A stretch of DNA of 57,349 nt, from the NCBI GenBank assembly GCA_947651225.1, contig CANSYK010000016.1, positions 1 through 57,349 of the forward strand, written 5' to 3'. Below the pieces are notes generated by a model, which was not told the DNA's origin, did not search any database, and saw only the letters and a program-made list of their open reading frames with translations. How positions within the stretch are numbered: position 1 is the stretch's first letter; each line of letters starts with the position of its first letter. The stretch is from an uncultured bacterium. Lineage in GTDB: Bacteria; Bacillota; Clostridia; Lachnospirales; Lachnospiraceae. The position numbers and the translations under genes are program-made. This document shows, piece after piece, positions 17,429 through 26,638 of this stretch.

Positions 17429-18451
17429 ATGAAAACTTTAGATTTTTATTATGAGCTGCCGGAGGAGCTGATTGCACAAGATCCGTTACATGACAGGGCT
17501 TCTTCCCGGCTTTTGGTGTTAGGGAAAGAGACGGGAGAACGGGAGCATACCGATTTTCATCATATTGTTGACTATCTTCACAAAGGGGATTGCCTTGTTT
17601 TAAATGATACCAGAGTTATTCCGGCACGCTTGATTGGACAGAAGGAAGATACTGGTGGAAAAGTGGAGCTTTTGCTGTTAAAGAGGAAGCAGGATAATGT
17701 ATGGGAAACATTGGTAAAGCCAGGAAAAAAAGCACGTCCTGGAGCAAAAATTGTATTTGGCGATGGAATTCTTACTGCCAGGGTGTTGCAAATTGTAGAG
17801 GAAGGAAACCGGCTGGTACAGTTTTCCTATGAGGGGATTTTTGAAGAAATTTTAGACAGGTTAGGGCAGATGCCGCTTCCACCATATATTACACATGAAT
17901 TAAAAGAAAAAGAGAGGTATCAGACAGTTTATGCGAAATATGAAGGTTCCGCCGCAGCACCGACTGCCGGGCTTCATTTTACCAAAGAACTTTTACAGGA
18001 AATTGAAAAGAAAGGGGTTGTTCTTGCCCATGTGACACTTCATGTCGGTCTTGGGACGTTCCGTCCAGTAAAGGTTGAAGATGTGGCAAATCACCATATG
18101 CATACCGAGTATTACCGTGTCAATAAAGATGCTGCTGATAAAATCAATGCAGCAAAGGCAAGAGGAAACCGGGTGATCTGCGTGGGTACGACAAGCTGCC
18201 GGACAATTGAGTCCGCTTCGGTGAATGGAATTGTGCAGGCGGGGGAAGGCGATACCGATATTTTTATCTATCCGGGATATCAGTTTCAGGCGACAGATTG
18301 CCTGATTACAAATTTTCATCTGCCGGAGTCTACGCTTTTGATGCTTGTTTCTGCATTGGCAGGGAAAGAAAATATGATGGAAGCATATAAGGAAGCTGTA
18401 GCAATGAAATACCGTTTTTTTTCTTTTGGGGATGCTATGTTTATCAATTAA
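17429..18451 (+). CDS. queA: S-adenosylmethionine:tRNA ribosyltransferase-isomerase
   Basis: QueA transfers and isomerises the ribosyl group of SAM onto 7-aminomethyl-7-deazaguanine in tRNA to give epoxyqueuosine. The 340-residue length and motifs are typical: [12 protein letters not shown] at the start, [10 protein letters not shown] (about 58), PLPPYI (about 150), [12 protein letters not shown] (about 172), [10 protein letters not shown] (about 198) and [16 protein letters not shown] (about 291). It follows tarJ by 2 bases. The downstream gap is filled by a family A repeat. Confidence 0.97.
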   Translation: MKTLDFYYELPEELIAQDPLHDRASSRLLVLGKETGEREHTDFHHIVDYLHKGDCLVLNDTRVIPARLIGQKEDTGGKVELLLLKRKQDNVWETLVKPGKKARPGAKIVFGDGILTARVLQIVEEGNRLVQFSYEGIFEEILDRLGQMPLPPYITHELKEKERYQTVYAKYEGSAAAPTAGLHFTKELLQEIEKKGVVLAHVTLHVGLGTFRPVKVEDVANHHMHTEYYRVNKDAADKINAAKARGNRVICVGTTSCRTIESASVNGIVQAGEGDTDIFIYPGYQFQATDCLITNFHLPESTLLMLVSALAGKENMMEAYKEAVAMKYRFFSFGDAMFIN

Positions 18452-18459
18452 CACAATGT

Positions 18460-18594
18460 TATAGTAAACGCATAAAATACATGCGTTTACTATAATGGAT
18501 GCGCACGGATACACATAGGAAGTTATGCTGCTTTGCAGCGTGTATCCGGCGCTGTAAACGAAGCAAAACGCAAGCGTTTTTTTCGTTTACTATA
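18460..18594 (+). repeat. Family A palindromic repeat, full copy (135 bp)
   Basis: The element begins TATAGTAAACG and ends CGTTTACTATA, a perfect 11-bp terminal inverted repeat. Inside are three hairpins: a 35-bp palindromic module (18460-18494), a GGATACAC/GTGTATCC stem with an inner GCTGC/GCAGC stem, and a GTAAACGA/TCGTTTAC stem with an inner AAAACGC/GCGTTTT stem. No reading frame is contained. It lies between queA and the lipid kinase. The layout is that of a miniature inverted-repeat element. Confidence 0.88.
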
Positions 18595-18627
18595 TATTTG
18601 TGAAATAAGAGGGGGAAAGATGCGCCT

Positions 18628-19587
18628 ATGAAGAAAATGCTTTTTATCTATAATCCGATGGCTGGCAAGGAGCAGATTAAAAACAAGCTTTCCGACATTA
18701 TACAGGTATTGTGTGCGGGAGGCTTTGAAATTACGATCTTTGCGACGGGCGGAAAAGAGGACGCAACGAATATTGTTGTTGAAAAGGGAGAACGGTATGA
18801 CTATGTTGTCTGTTCTGGAGGGGATGGGACAATGAATGAGGTTGCCGCAGGGCTTATGCAGCTTACCAAACGTCCAGTCTGCGGTTATATTCCTGCTGGA
18901 ACAGTCAATGATTTTGCTTCTACCCTGCGGATTCCACGGATTATGAAAAGGGCGGCACAGTTAATTACAAATGGCAGTGTATTCCACTGTGATATGGGGC
19001 AGTTTAATGAGCGTTATTTTACCTATGTGGCAGGGTTTGGAGCCTTTACGGAAGTATCCTACCAGACGCCGCAGGAATGGAAAAATGCATTGGGAAAAGT
19101 GGCGTATTTTATAGAAGGACTGAAGCATATTGCGGATATTAAAGCCCACCACATGAAGATTGAATACAATGGGAATATAATTGAGGATGATTTCATTTTA
19201 GGGCTTGTGAGTAATTCCGTTTCTGTGGCAGGTTATAAAGCATACAGTAAAATGGATATTATGATGGATGATGGTCTGTTTGAGGTACTCTTTATCAAGG
19301 CGATACGAAATCCTTTGGAACTGCAGGCAGCGTTGAACGCATTGGTGTCTAAAAAATTTGATTCAGAACGCATTTTTCAGTTTAGTGCGAGCAAAATATA
19401 TATTGCCAGTGAAGATGCTGTGCAATGGACGTTAGATGGAGAAGATGGCGGTACCTGTGCTGAGGTAGTTATGACAAACCATCAGTATGCGCTTCCTATT
19501 ATCTGTGACCACAGTGTTCCCAAGGGGATTTCACATAAATACGCAAAGCAGCATGAGAATTCATCGTCAGAGGAGAATGAAAAATAA
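18628..19587 (+). CDS. Diacylglycerol/lipid kinase family protein (DgkB/YegS type)
   Basis: This 319-residue soluble lipid kinase would phosphorylate diacylglycerol or a related lipid with ATP at the membrane surface. Family signatures are FIYNPMAGK (about 5-13), VVCSGGDGTMNEVAAGL (about 58-74) with the GGDGT nucleotide loop, and YIPAGTVNDFASTL (about 92-105). The ATG at 18628 follows AGGGGGAAAG; an ATG nine bases earlier hits a stop at once. The next gene, an SDR, begins about 50 bases later on the same strand. Confidence 0.92.
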   Translation: MKKMLFIYNPMAGKEQIKNKLSDIIQVLCAGGFEITIFATGGKEDATNIVVEKGERYDYVVCSGGDGTMNEVAAGLMQLTKRPVCGYIPAGTVNDFASTLRIPRIMKRAAQLITNGSVFHCDMGQFNERYFTYVAGFGAFTEVSYQTPQEWKNALGKVAYFIEGLKHIADIKAHHMKIEYNGNIIEDDFILGLVSNSVSVAGYKAYSKMDIMMDDGLFEVLFIKAIRNPLELQAALNALVSKKFDSERIFQFSASKIYIASEDAVQWTLDGEDGGTCAEVVMTNHQYALPIICDHSVPKGISHKYAKQHENSSSEENEK

Positions 19588-19635
19588 TAGATAGTAACAG
19601 CAAAACAGTATTTTGGGCGATTGGAGGGAAAACGG

Positions 19636-20454
19636 TTGAAAAAATATGCAGTAGTGACAGGGGCAACTTCGGGAATCGGAAAAAGTTTTGCGGTACTGTT
19701 TGCCAGAAGAAAATATCCAGTTATTCTGATTGGCAGAAAAGCGGATGTGTTAGAGGAAATGACAAAGATGCTTTCTAGAATTTCTGGAAAAGAGTGTATC
19801 TATCTTGCCGGAGATTTGTCAAATGCAGGGCAGGTAGAAAAGATAGCAAAGGCTTTGAAAAAGTATCCCATTAGCTTTTTTGTTAACAATGCCGGATTTG
19901 GAACATATGGTCCATTTTTAGGACAGAATGAGAAGCAGGTGGAAGATATGATTGCGGTAAATGTGGCTGCATTGACAAGGCTTTCCCATGCTGTTTTAGG
20001 GCAGATGCAAAAGCAGAGATATGGGCATCTTGTCAATGTTGCGTCAATTGCTGCATTTATGCCAAATCCTTATGGAAGCACTTATGCGGCAACAAAGGCG
20101 TATGTGCGCAGTTTTTCGGAGGCTTTGTATCAGGAGGTAAAAAATAGCCCCGTAACAGTAACCATACTTTGTCCTGGACCGACAAAAACAAATTTTGGAA
20201 AACGTTCTGGTATGGGAAGAAGCCGTTTTTTTGTCAGGATGATGTCAGCCGACAAGGTGGCATGGAAAGGATACCGTGCCGCATGTCTGGGAAAACGGTG
20301 TGTTGTGCCAGGTTTTTTAAATAAATTATCTGTAGCGTTAGTACAGATTTTCCCTAAAAATATTGTGTTAAAGGTGGTCATGTGGGCGCTTACGCCTGTT
20401 AAGAAATATAGAAAGATTAGGAAGTTATCCCTAAACCGTGCCTTCAGGCTATAG
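19636..20454 (+). CDS. Short-chain dehydrogenase/reductase
   Basis: This 272-residue classical SDR has the cofactor motif VTGATSGIGKSF (about 7-18), NNAGFG (about 86), a catalytic Ser region NVASIAAF (about 135) and the YAATK active site (Tyr and Lys, about 152-156). The substrate is unknown; this subfamily is often annotated as a DltE/YohK-like SDR. The TTG at 19636 is preferred because GGAGGG lies 7 bases before it. The open frame also includes a TTG at 19621 but that one overlaps the ribosome binding site. The C-terminal 50 residues are hydrophobic and basic and may associate with the membrane. Confidence 0.88.
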   Translation: MKKYAVVTGATSGIGKSFAVLFARRKYPVILIGRKADVLEEMTKMLSRISGKECIYLAGDLSNAGQVEKIAKALKKYPISFFVNNAGFGTYGPFLGQNEKQVEDMIAVNVAALTRLSHAVLGQMQKQRYGHLVNVASIAAFMPNPYGSTYAATKAYVRSFSEALYQEVKNSPVTVTILCPGPTKTNFGKRSGMGRSRFFVRMMSADKVAWKGYRAACLGKRCVVPGFLNKLSVALVQIFPKNIVLKVVMWALTPVKKYRKIRKLSLNRAFRL

Positions 20455-20473
20455 TCCAGAGCGGTTTTTTATT
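20433..20473 (+). terminator. Weak terminator after the SDR gene
   Basis: AAACCG and CGGTTT form a short stem that encloses the end of the SDR gene, followed by a run of T. The loop is large, so strength is uncertain. The remaining gap up to asnB shows nothing else. Confidence 0.45.
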
Positions 20474-20551
20474 CCATAAAGTACCGGAATATCTTATGAT
20501 ACCCCGTCATATGCTATATGGAAATGGAAAAAAGCGAGGACTGGTATTGGT

Positions 20552-22408
20552 ATGTGTGGAATAGCGGGATTTTTTGATGGGAACCGGGATTATACAGAAA
20601 AAAAAGAATATTCGATGGATATTTTAAATCATATGAAAGATGTATTAGTGTCGAGAGGTCCAGACCAAAATGGGATAGCACTTTACCGTCATTGTGGACT
20701 GGCGCATACAAGGCTTTCCATTATTGATTTAAAAGATGGAATGCAGCCGATGACAAGGATGCTTAATGGATATTCTTATACCATTGTCTATAATGGGGAA
20801 CTTTATAATACGAAAGAATTAAGGGAAGCATTGCTTGCAAAGGGATGGCAGTTTCAGACAAACTCTGATACAGAGGTGATACTGCTTTCTTTTTTGCATT
20901 ATGGAAGTGATTTTGTAAGCCGTTTGGATGGTATTTTTTCTTTTGCGATTTATGATGAGCGTCACCAGAAATTGTTGCTTTATCGGGATAGTTTTGGAGT
21001 AAAGCCGCTTTTTTATACGGTTGTAAGTGGAGAGGTTTTGTTTGCTTCAGAGCAAAAAGCACTATTTTGCCATCCTTTGTGTAAGCCTTGCATTACGCTT
21101 AGAGGACTTCGGGAAGTTTTTGGCATAGGTCCGGCAAGGATTCCAGGGTCTGGCGTCTATCAGGGGATTTATGAAGTAGAGCCAGGGTCTTATATAAGCT
21201 GCAGCAAATATGGAATGCAAAAGACGACCTACTGGCATCTGATCAGCCATCCGCATGAGGATTCTTATGAAAAGACGGTGGAAAAGACAAAAGAGTTGGT
21301 AGAAAGTGCTGTGACCAGACAGATGGTATCAGATGTGCCAATCTGTACTTTCCTGTCAGGCGGAGTAGATTCCAGTCTGGTTTCTTCGATTTGCAGCCGT
21401 GAATTGGAAAAAAAGGGGGAACGGCTGACAACGTTCTCTTTTGATTTTGATGGAAATGAAAAATATTTCAAGGCAAATACCTTTCAGCCATCACAGGACC
21501 GCCCTTATGTGGAACTGATGGCGGCATGTTTAGGAAGTGATCATCACTATCTGACCTGTGATTATGAGACGCAGGCGGATTTACTGGAAGAGTCTGTCAA
21601 GGCGCATGACCTGCCCTGTATGGCAGATGTGGATTCGTCCCTGCTCCATTTCTGCCGTCTGGTCAGCAAGACGCAGAAAGTGGTTCTGACAGGGGAATGT
21701 GCTGATGAAGTGTTTGGGGGATACCCATGGTTTCATAAAGAAGAGTTTTTCGGTAAAGAGACGTTTCCATGGACACCAGACTTGCTGCCGCGGAAAGAGC
21801 TTTTGCAGGAAGGGCTTTTACAGGAACTTGCTTTAGATGATTTTGTGAAAGAATCCTATGAAGAAGCGGTCAGGCGGATGGAAACACTTCCAGGGGAAAA
21901 TGAGACAGAGACGAACAGAAGGCAGATTGGTTACTTAAACATCCGTTTCTTTATGCAGACTTTGTTAAACCGGATGGACCGGACCAGTATGCACTGGGGA
22001 TTGGAAGCAAGAGTGCCTTTTGCCGATAGAAAACTTGTAGAATATGTTTTTAATGTGCCGTGGGAAATGAAGGCAAAAGACGGTGTTGTGAAAAATATTC
22101 TGCGCCAAAGCGGTACAGGGCTGCTGCCAGAAGATGTTTTGTTCCGCAGAAAAAGCCCATATCCGAAAAGTTATAATCCATATTATGAAAAGCTGCTTGG
22201 AAACCGCCTTGTCAGGGTTTTGGAAGATTCCAGTGCACCAATTTTGCAGCTTGTTGATAAAAAGAAAGTACTGTCCTTTGTGGAGAGTGTGAAGGATTAT
22301 GGAAAGCCATGGTATGGACAGTTGATGGCTGGACCGCAGATGCTTGCGTATCTATTGCAGATAAATTTCTGGCTGAAAGAATATAAAGTGGATTTGTGGT
22401 TGTCGTAA
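20552..22408 (+). CDS. asnB: Asparagine synthase (glutamine-hydrolysing)
   Basis: AsnB makes asparagine from aspartate, ATP and glutamine. The ATG at 20552 exposes the catalytic Cys of MCGIAGFFDG after Met removal. The glutaminase domain covers about residues 1-200, with SRGPDQNG and YNGELYN. The synthetase domain has the PP-loop FLSGGVDSSLVSS (about 268) and GECADEVFGGYPWF (about 380). The 618-residue length is normal for the clostridial form. GAGGA lies about 11 bases before the start. No amino-acid operon neighbours are present; the next gene is a Fic protein. Confidence 0.96.
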   Translation: MCGIAGFFDGNRDYTEKKEYSMDILNHMKDVLVSRGPDQNGIALYRHCGLAHTRLSIIDLKDGMQPMTRMLNGYSYTIVYNGELYNTKELREALLAKGWQFQTNSDTEVILLSFLHYGSDFVSRLDGIFSFAIYDERHQKLLLYRDSFGVKPLFYTVVSGEVLFASEQKALFCHPLCKPCITLRGLREVFGIGPARIPGSGVYQGIYEVEPGSYISCSKYGMQKTTYWHLISHPHEDSYEKTVEKTKELVESAVTRQMVSDVPICTFLSGGVDSSLVSSICSRELEKKGERLTTFSFDFDGNEKYFKANTFQPSQDRPYVELMAACLGSDHHYLTCDYETQADLLEESVKAHDLPCMADVDSSLLHFCRLVSKTQKVVLTGECADEVFGGYPWFHKEEFFGKETFPWTPDLLPRKELLQEGLLQELALDDFVKESYEEAVRRMETLPGENETETNRRQIGYLNIRFFMQTLLNRMDRTSMHWGLEARVPFADRKLVEYVFNVPWEMKAKDGVVKNILRQSGTGLLPEDVLFRRKSPYPKSYNPYYEKLLGNRLVRVLEDSSAPILQLVDKKKVLSFVESVKDYGKPWYGQLMAGPQMLAYLLQINFWLKEYKVDLWLS

Positions 22409-22485
22409 GGACAGCTTTGTGCAGAGAAATTGCGATATATGCAGCAGTGCAGAGGGTGCGGTTTAAGAAGATAAGGAGTATACAG

Positions 22486-23154
22486 ATGAAGGCCAAATAT
22501 CATATGACACAGACGGAAAATATTTTTCTTGCAAAGAGAAATATTGTAGATTATATATGGAAAAGTGCTAATCTGGAAGGGATTGGCGTTACCTATCCTG
22601 ATACACAGGCAATATGCAATGGAATGTCTGTGTCAGGATATACCATTGATGAGATAAATGCGGTCAATGACTTAAAGCATGCATGGCAGTATTTGCTGGG
22701 GCATATAAACGATATCCTTGACTTAGGTTTTGTGAAAAAAGTTCATATGCTGCTTGGAAAGTATACTGTGATTAATGGGGGGATGCTTCGTCACGAAGAA
22801 GTAAGAATTGGAGGTACAGACTGGATTCCAGAGTTGCCGGAAGAAAAAAAAGTCAGCAATAGGATTGCTGCAATAGTAGAGAAAAGCACTACTTCTATGG
22901 AAAAGGCTTTGGATATGACGTTGTACCTTATGAGGGCGCAATTGTTTTATGATGGAAATAAACGGCTTGCTATGCTGATTGGGAATAAGATTATGATAGA
23001 AAATGGGCAGGGAATCCTTTCTGTGCAGCAAAAAGATATTCGGCAGTTTTATGAATTACTGATTGCTTATTATGAAAGCAATGATAAGACGGCAATGAAA
23101 CAGTTTTTTATCAAAAATTGTATTGATGGAATGGATTTTGGCGTCAGTTCCTAA
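22486..23154 (+). CDS. Fic-fold protein with a substituted catalytic histidine
   Basis: Fic proteins usually transfer AMP from ATP to a target protein. This 222-residue protein has the Fic core near residues 152-160, but it reads QLFYDGNKR where the family has HxFx(D/E)GN(K/G)R, so the catalytic His is Gln (codon CAA at 22939). The class II inhibitory motif (S/T)xxxE(G/N) is intact as SANLEG (residues 27-32). The ATG at 22486 follows AAGGAG at good spacing. The frame is intact and the loop otherwise well kept, so it may be a regulatory or non-AMPylating form. No antitoxin gene is beside it. Its 3' end overlaps the convergent exonuclease gene by 11 bases. Confidence 0.8.
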   Translation: MKAKYHMTQTENIFLAKRNIVDYIWKSANLEGIGVTYPDTQAICNGMSVSGYTIDEINAVNDLKHAWQYLLGHINDILDLGFVKKVHMLLGKYTVINGGMLRHEEVRIGGTDWIPELPEEKKVSNRIAAIVEKSTTSMEKALDMTLYLMRAQLFYDGNKRLAMLIGNKIMIENGQGILSVQQKDIRQFYELLIAYYESNDKTAMKQFFIKNCIDGMDFGVSS

Positions 23155-24376
23155 AACAAGGGAGCTGCCTTTTCAGGAATTCTTTCCAGAATGTATGGTT
23201 AGAAAGAAGTTCTTCTGTTAATTCAAAAAAAGCAGGTTTATCCTTATATTGATGGAAGAACACAGGGTATATGCTTTTGGCAGGTTCCTTTTCTTGCTTT
23301 TTTATTGCGGAAAGATCCGGCAGAAAGGTTCCTTCTTTTTTGGTATAGCATGTTGAAGCAGTTGCTTTTTTCCGGTAAGAAGAATCCACGAATGCAGCAA
23401 CGCTTTTGTGGATAGCAGTGTCTTCTACTGGAAGATAGTAATAGTTTTTATAGTCAGGAAAAAAGAATTTTAAGGTACCATGATAAAGTGGAAGTTTTAA
23501 CAGGGCTGTCTGTTTCTGAAAAGTAAGAGATGCTTTTGGAAATGGGCAGCTTTCTTCTGGTTCTTCCGCTTTTTGCAGATTTTGTGGATAGCAGGCATAC
23601 ATCGTAATCTCCTTAGGAACGGCGGTTGGAAGAGTAAAAGTTATGGCAAGCCACTTAATATCATCCTGTTTAGTTTTTAAAGTTCTAATGGTTTCCTCAT
23701 GAAAAAGACGCTCTGCCCCCGCTTCTGACAGATATTCCTCATAGGTTAGAAGGCTGCAGAGGTTTAACATCATTTCAAGATCGTCATGGTTGTGAAGAAG
23801 CAATACTTGTTCCAGCTTTTTTGCATTTTCAGGAGCCAAAATTTTTTGCTGCATATATTCCGAATAGACAGGAATTAAGTCTGCGCCGGAAAAGGACTCC
23901 GTGCGTTTCAGGCCAAGAAAGTGTTCACATTCTGTTTGCCTGCAGTTTTCAAGAGAAAGGGCATGGCGCAGGGGACGGATTTTTTTCAGCAGGTCGATGG
24001 AATAAATGCCGGATGTATCCTGTAAAAGTTTACTGAAGTGCTCAGAAGGCATGATGGAATGACGGGTGCATTTTTTTAGCAGGTAAGGAAGATCAAAGGT
24101 CTGTCCATTAAAATGATAGAGGAACTTTATGTCAGATAAAGCCTCTAAAAAGCTATTAATCATGTTTTTTTCGCTTTGATAATTGTCAGCAAACCATTGA
24201 GAGAGTAGCCACTTATCCTGACTGGCGTCAAAACGCATTAGCCCAATCAGATACAGGGAAGAGGCATTAGGGGACAGGCCGGTTGTTTCAATATCTAAAA
24301 AGGCAATTTGCTCTTTTTGTTGTAAAAAAGTGTATGGATAAACTGGATTGGCAATGGTGCTTTCTATGATTTTCAT
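23144..24376 (-). CDS. YprB-like RNase H-fold exonuclease domain protein
   Basis: This 410-residue protein has a DEDD 3'-5' exonuclease core: FLDIETTG near residue 29, YHFNGQTFDLPYLL near 92, and HNHDDLEMM near 194, giving the acidic metal ligands. The segment ALSLENCRQTECEHFLGLKR is characteristic of the YprB family, whose role is not settled. The C-terminal 180 residues contain no motif I recognise. The ATG follows GGAGAG. It is convergent with the Fic gene and divergent from cardiolipin synthase. Confidence 0.85.
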   Translation of the reverse strand: MKIIESTIANPVYPYTFLQQKEQIAFLDIETTGLSPNASSLYLIGLMRFDASQDKWLLSQWFADNYQSEKNMINSFLEALSDIKFLYHFNGQTFDLPYLLKKCTRHSIMPSEHFSKLLQDTSGIYSIDLLKKIRPLRHALSLENCRQTECEHFLGLKRTESFSGADLIPVYSEYMQQKILAPENAKKLEQVLLLHNHDDLEMMLNLCSLLTYEEYLSEAGAERLFHEETIRTLKTKQDDIKWLAITFTLPTAVPKEITMYACYPQNLQKAEEPEESCPFPKASLTFQKQTALLKLPLYHGTLKFFFPDYKNYYYLPVEDTAIHKSVAAFVDSSYRKKATASTCYTKKEGTFLPDLSAIKKQEKEPAKSIYPVFFHQYKDKPAFFELTEELLSNHTFWKEFLKRQLPCFRN

Positions 24377-24450
24377 TTGTTTTCTCTCCGTCTTTGACTG
24401 TAAATGACAGCCATATTTTATAAATATATTATACGAAGTTGTGTCAAAAG

Positions 24451-24478
24451 TTGCAATAAGATAAAATTTGAGTATAAT
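24451..24478 (+). promoter_or_regulatory. Candidate promoter for cardiolipin synthase
   Basis: TTGCAA and TATAAT are separated by 16 bases, within the 278-base divergent gap. The gap also holds a TTGACA on the minus strand (24442-24447) that could serve the exonuclease gene, with a less clear -10, and a collapsed family B repeat at 24492-24514. The leader to the ATG at 24655 would be about 170 bases; I see no known riboswitch in it. Confidence 0.4.
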
Positions 24479-24491
24479 ATAAATTTGAGTT

Positions 24492-24514
24492 GTTACTATT
24501 TCGTGAATAGTAAG
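24492..24514 (+). repeat. Collapsed family B palindrome
   Basis: GTTACTATT and GAATAGTAA arms face each other almost without a loop, matching the outer arms of the family B hairpins at 41440 and 46818 but lacking the centre. Further decayed family B-like sequence may follow to about 24570. Confidence 0.4.
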
Positions 24515-24654
24515 GTATCCATAGTTATGACTGTTTTTACGCAGGCATGTAAAAATGGTGAATCATATCAATAGATGTTAGGAACTGCAGGAAAATAACT
24601 TATGCATCATGAGTTTTCTATTGCTCTACAGTTTCTTAGAAGGGAAGGAATCGT

Positions 24655-26310
24655 ATGGAGAATCGGTTTCGCTCCGGGACAGCGTATGAGAGATGGGATC
24701 AGAAAAACAGAAATAAAGGAATAGCGAATTATTTTGAGGAAGAGAGGGAAGGAAGCTATTTAAAGGACTTAAAAGGTAGAATCCAGAACAATTTAAGTGG
24801 TATATTGCGCCTTGTTATAACAGCGTTACTTGTTTTGGTACAGGTTCTTTTGGTGCTTTATCTGCCGTTTTTACTTCAGTCAGTCACTGTGTACTTTTAT
24901 TTTGTATTAGAAATCTGTTCTGTTATTGCTATTGTAACACTTGTCAATAAAAACCAGAGCCCATCCTTTCGGATTGCATGGATTTCTATTGTTATGCTGC
25001 TTCCTGTATCGGGATTTATTTTCTATGCTTTTTGGGGAAGGGAAACGAAAAAGAAAAAGCAGTTAGACCAGCATATTCTTCGCCAGATTTCTTATGGCCA
25101 GAAATTTTTAGTGCAGGATGAAGCGGTTTATCAGGAATATGTTGATGAGCATCCAGTTGCCGGAAGAATGGTTAAATTTATGGTCAATGAAGGTTTTACG
25201 CTGACTGCGCAGAATAAGATCAAATTTTATCCAATGGGGGAAGATGGTTTTGAAGACATTTTTCTTGCGCTTGAGAAAGCAGAACATTTTATTTTTATTG
25301 ACTTTTTCATTGTAGCAGAGGGAGCGCTCTGGGATAAAATATACGAAATTTTAAAAAGAAAACTTTCCCAGGGGGTTGAGATTAAATTTTTATATGATGA
25401 TTTTGGCGCTGCAGTCCGCACAAGGAAATATTTCCGGCAGATTTTGGAACATGAGGGCATGGAAGTGCGGATTTTTAATCCGGTACATAAATATACCGGT
25501 GAGCTTTATATGAATTACCGTTCACATCAGAAAATTGTTGTGGTAGACGGTGAAGTCGGTTTTACAGGAGGATTTAATCTGGCGGATGAATATGCTAATC
25601 TGATTGAGCGTTTTGGTGTATGGAAAGATACCGGGGTGCGGGTGATTGGGGAAGCTGTCTGGGATTTGACGGTTGTATTTTTGCAGATGTGGGATGCCTG
25701 TGGAACGGACGATAAACATGTTGATTATCTGAAATACAAAAAAATTCCAGATGTACAGGGAGATACTTACTGCCAGGTGATTTCGGACGGACCTGCCAAC
25801 AATCCCGATAATCCGATTGAGAGTATTTATAACCAGATGATTACTTTTTCCGATGAGTATTTATATATTGCGACGCCTTATTTGATTATTGAGGACTATA
25901 TGAAGCAAAGTTTGATTGAAGCATCCCACCGTGGAGTGGATGTACGGATTGTGACGCCAAATATACCGGATAAAAAGTATGCGAAGCTGTTAACGAATTA
26001 TAATTATGGAATTCTTTTAAGGGAAGGCGTCCGCATTTATGAATATACGCCGGGTTTTATTCATGCAAAGCAGATTGTAACGGAAAATGCGGCAATTGTT
26101 GGTACGATTAATATGGATTACAGAAGCTTTTACCTGCATTATGAAAATGGCGTCTGGATGTCAGGAAAACGGATTCAGGAAACGGTTCGGAAAGATTTTG
26201 AGGAACTTTTTGCTACAGGAAAAGAAATTAGTTATGAGGAGTGGGAGAACAGGCCACTTCGCTGGAAAATGGTACAGCCAATTTTAAATCTGTTTTCGAC
26301 TTTATTTTAG
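24655..26310 (+). CDS. cls: Cardiolipin synthase (phospholipase D superfamily)
   Basis: Cls condenses two phosphatidylglycerol molecules into cardiolipin at the membrane. Two N-terminal membrane segments lie at about residues 50-70 and 75-95, with a further hydrophobic stretch at about 105-125, followed by two phospholipase D domains. The first HKD motif is HQKIVVVD with GGFNLADEY (about 291). The second is HAKQIVTE with GTINMDYRSF (about 470), where the usual Asp is Glu. The 551-residue length is slightly long because of an extended, charged N-terminus of about 45 residues. The start follows AAGGGAAGG. Confidence 0.92.
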   Translation: MENRFRSGTAYERWDQKNRNKGIANYFEEEREGSYLKDLKGRIQNNLSGILRLVITALLVLVQVLLVLYLPFLLQSVTVYFYFVLEICSVIAIVTLVNKNQSPSFRIAWISIVMLLPVSGFIFYAFWGRETKKKKQLDQHILRQISYGQKFLVQDEAVYQEYVDEHPVAGRMVKFMVNEGFTLTAQNKIKFYPMGEDGFEDIFLALEKAEHFIFIDFFIVAEGALWDKIYEILKRKLSQGVEIKFLYDDFGAAVRTRKYFRQILEHEGMEVRIFNPVHKYTGELYMNYRSHQKIVVVDGEVGFTGGFNLADEYANLIERFGVWKDTGVRVIGEAVWDLTVVFLQMWDACGTDDKHVDYLKYKKIPDVQGDTYCQVISDGPANNPDNPIESIYNQMITFSDEYLYIATPYLIIEDYMKQSLIEASHRGVDVRIVTPNIPDKKYAKLLTNYNYGILLREGVRIYEYTPGFIHAKQIVTENAAIVGTINMDYRSFYLHYENGVWMSGKRIQETVRKDFEELFATGKEISYEEWENRPLRWKMVQPILNLFSTLF

Positions 26311-26364
26311 ACAGAGAGCGGATTGGCCGCAAAATACAGGGACAGCCTGTGGATGGAGGAAAAT

Positions 26365-26616
26365 ATGTATACAAATGTGTGTAAGCATTGCCATAAGGTA
26401 TTCCGGTCAAAAATCAGGACGCTTTGCTGCAAGGAGTGCAGAAGTGTGGATGACAGTCAGTTAGATGATATTGTCGCATATTTAAAAGCGTTTCCAAACA
26501 GCAATGCGTTGCAGATTTCTGATGAGATTGGAATTCATCCCTATGAGATTTTAAAATTTATGGAGGAAGGCTGGCTTGGGACAGTAAATGGCAAGTTTAG
26601 CCAATTGCCAGATTAG
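26365..26616 (+). CDS. YvyF-like small zinc-ribbon/helix protein (flagellar operon type)
   Basis: This 83-residue protein begins with a CKHC...CCKEC metal-binding pair (about residues 6-26), followed by a helical region with PNSNALQISDEIGIHPYEILKFMEEGWL. That pattern recalls the YvyF/TIGR03826 flagellar-operon proteins, which act in flagellar gene regulation in Bacillus. The frame is open from 26323, but GGAGGA four bases before the ATG at 26365 supports the later start, and the N-terminus MYTNVCKHC fits the family. No flagellar genes are nearby. Function here is not known. Confidence 0.7.
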   Translation: MYTNVCKHCHKVFRSKIRTLCCKECRSVDDSQLDDIVAYLKAFPNSNALQISDEIGIHPYEILKFMEEGWLGTVNGKFSQLPD

Positions 26617-26638
26617 AGTGTGTTTGAAAATTGCTTAT

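Noticed and set aside
18460-18594. The multi-hairpin repeat as a tRNA or a structured RNA gene.
   Set aside because: It does not fit a cloverleaf or T-loop, has four near-identical copies with perfect terminal inverted repeats, and one copy is in the opposite orientation to its neighbours.
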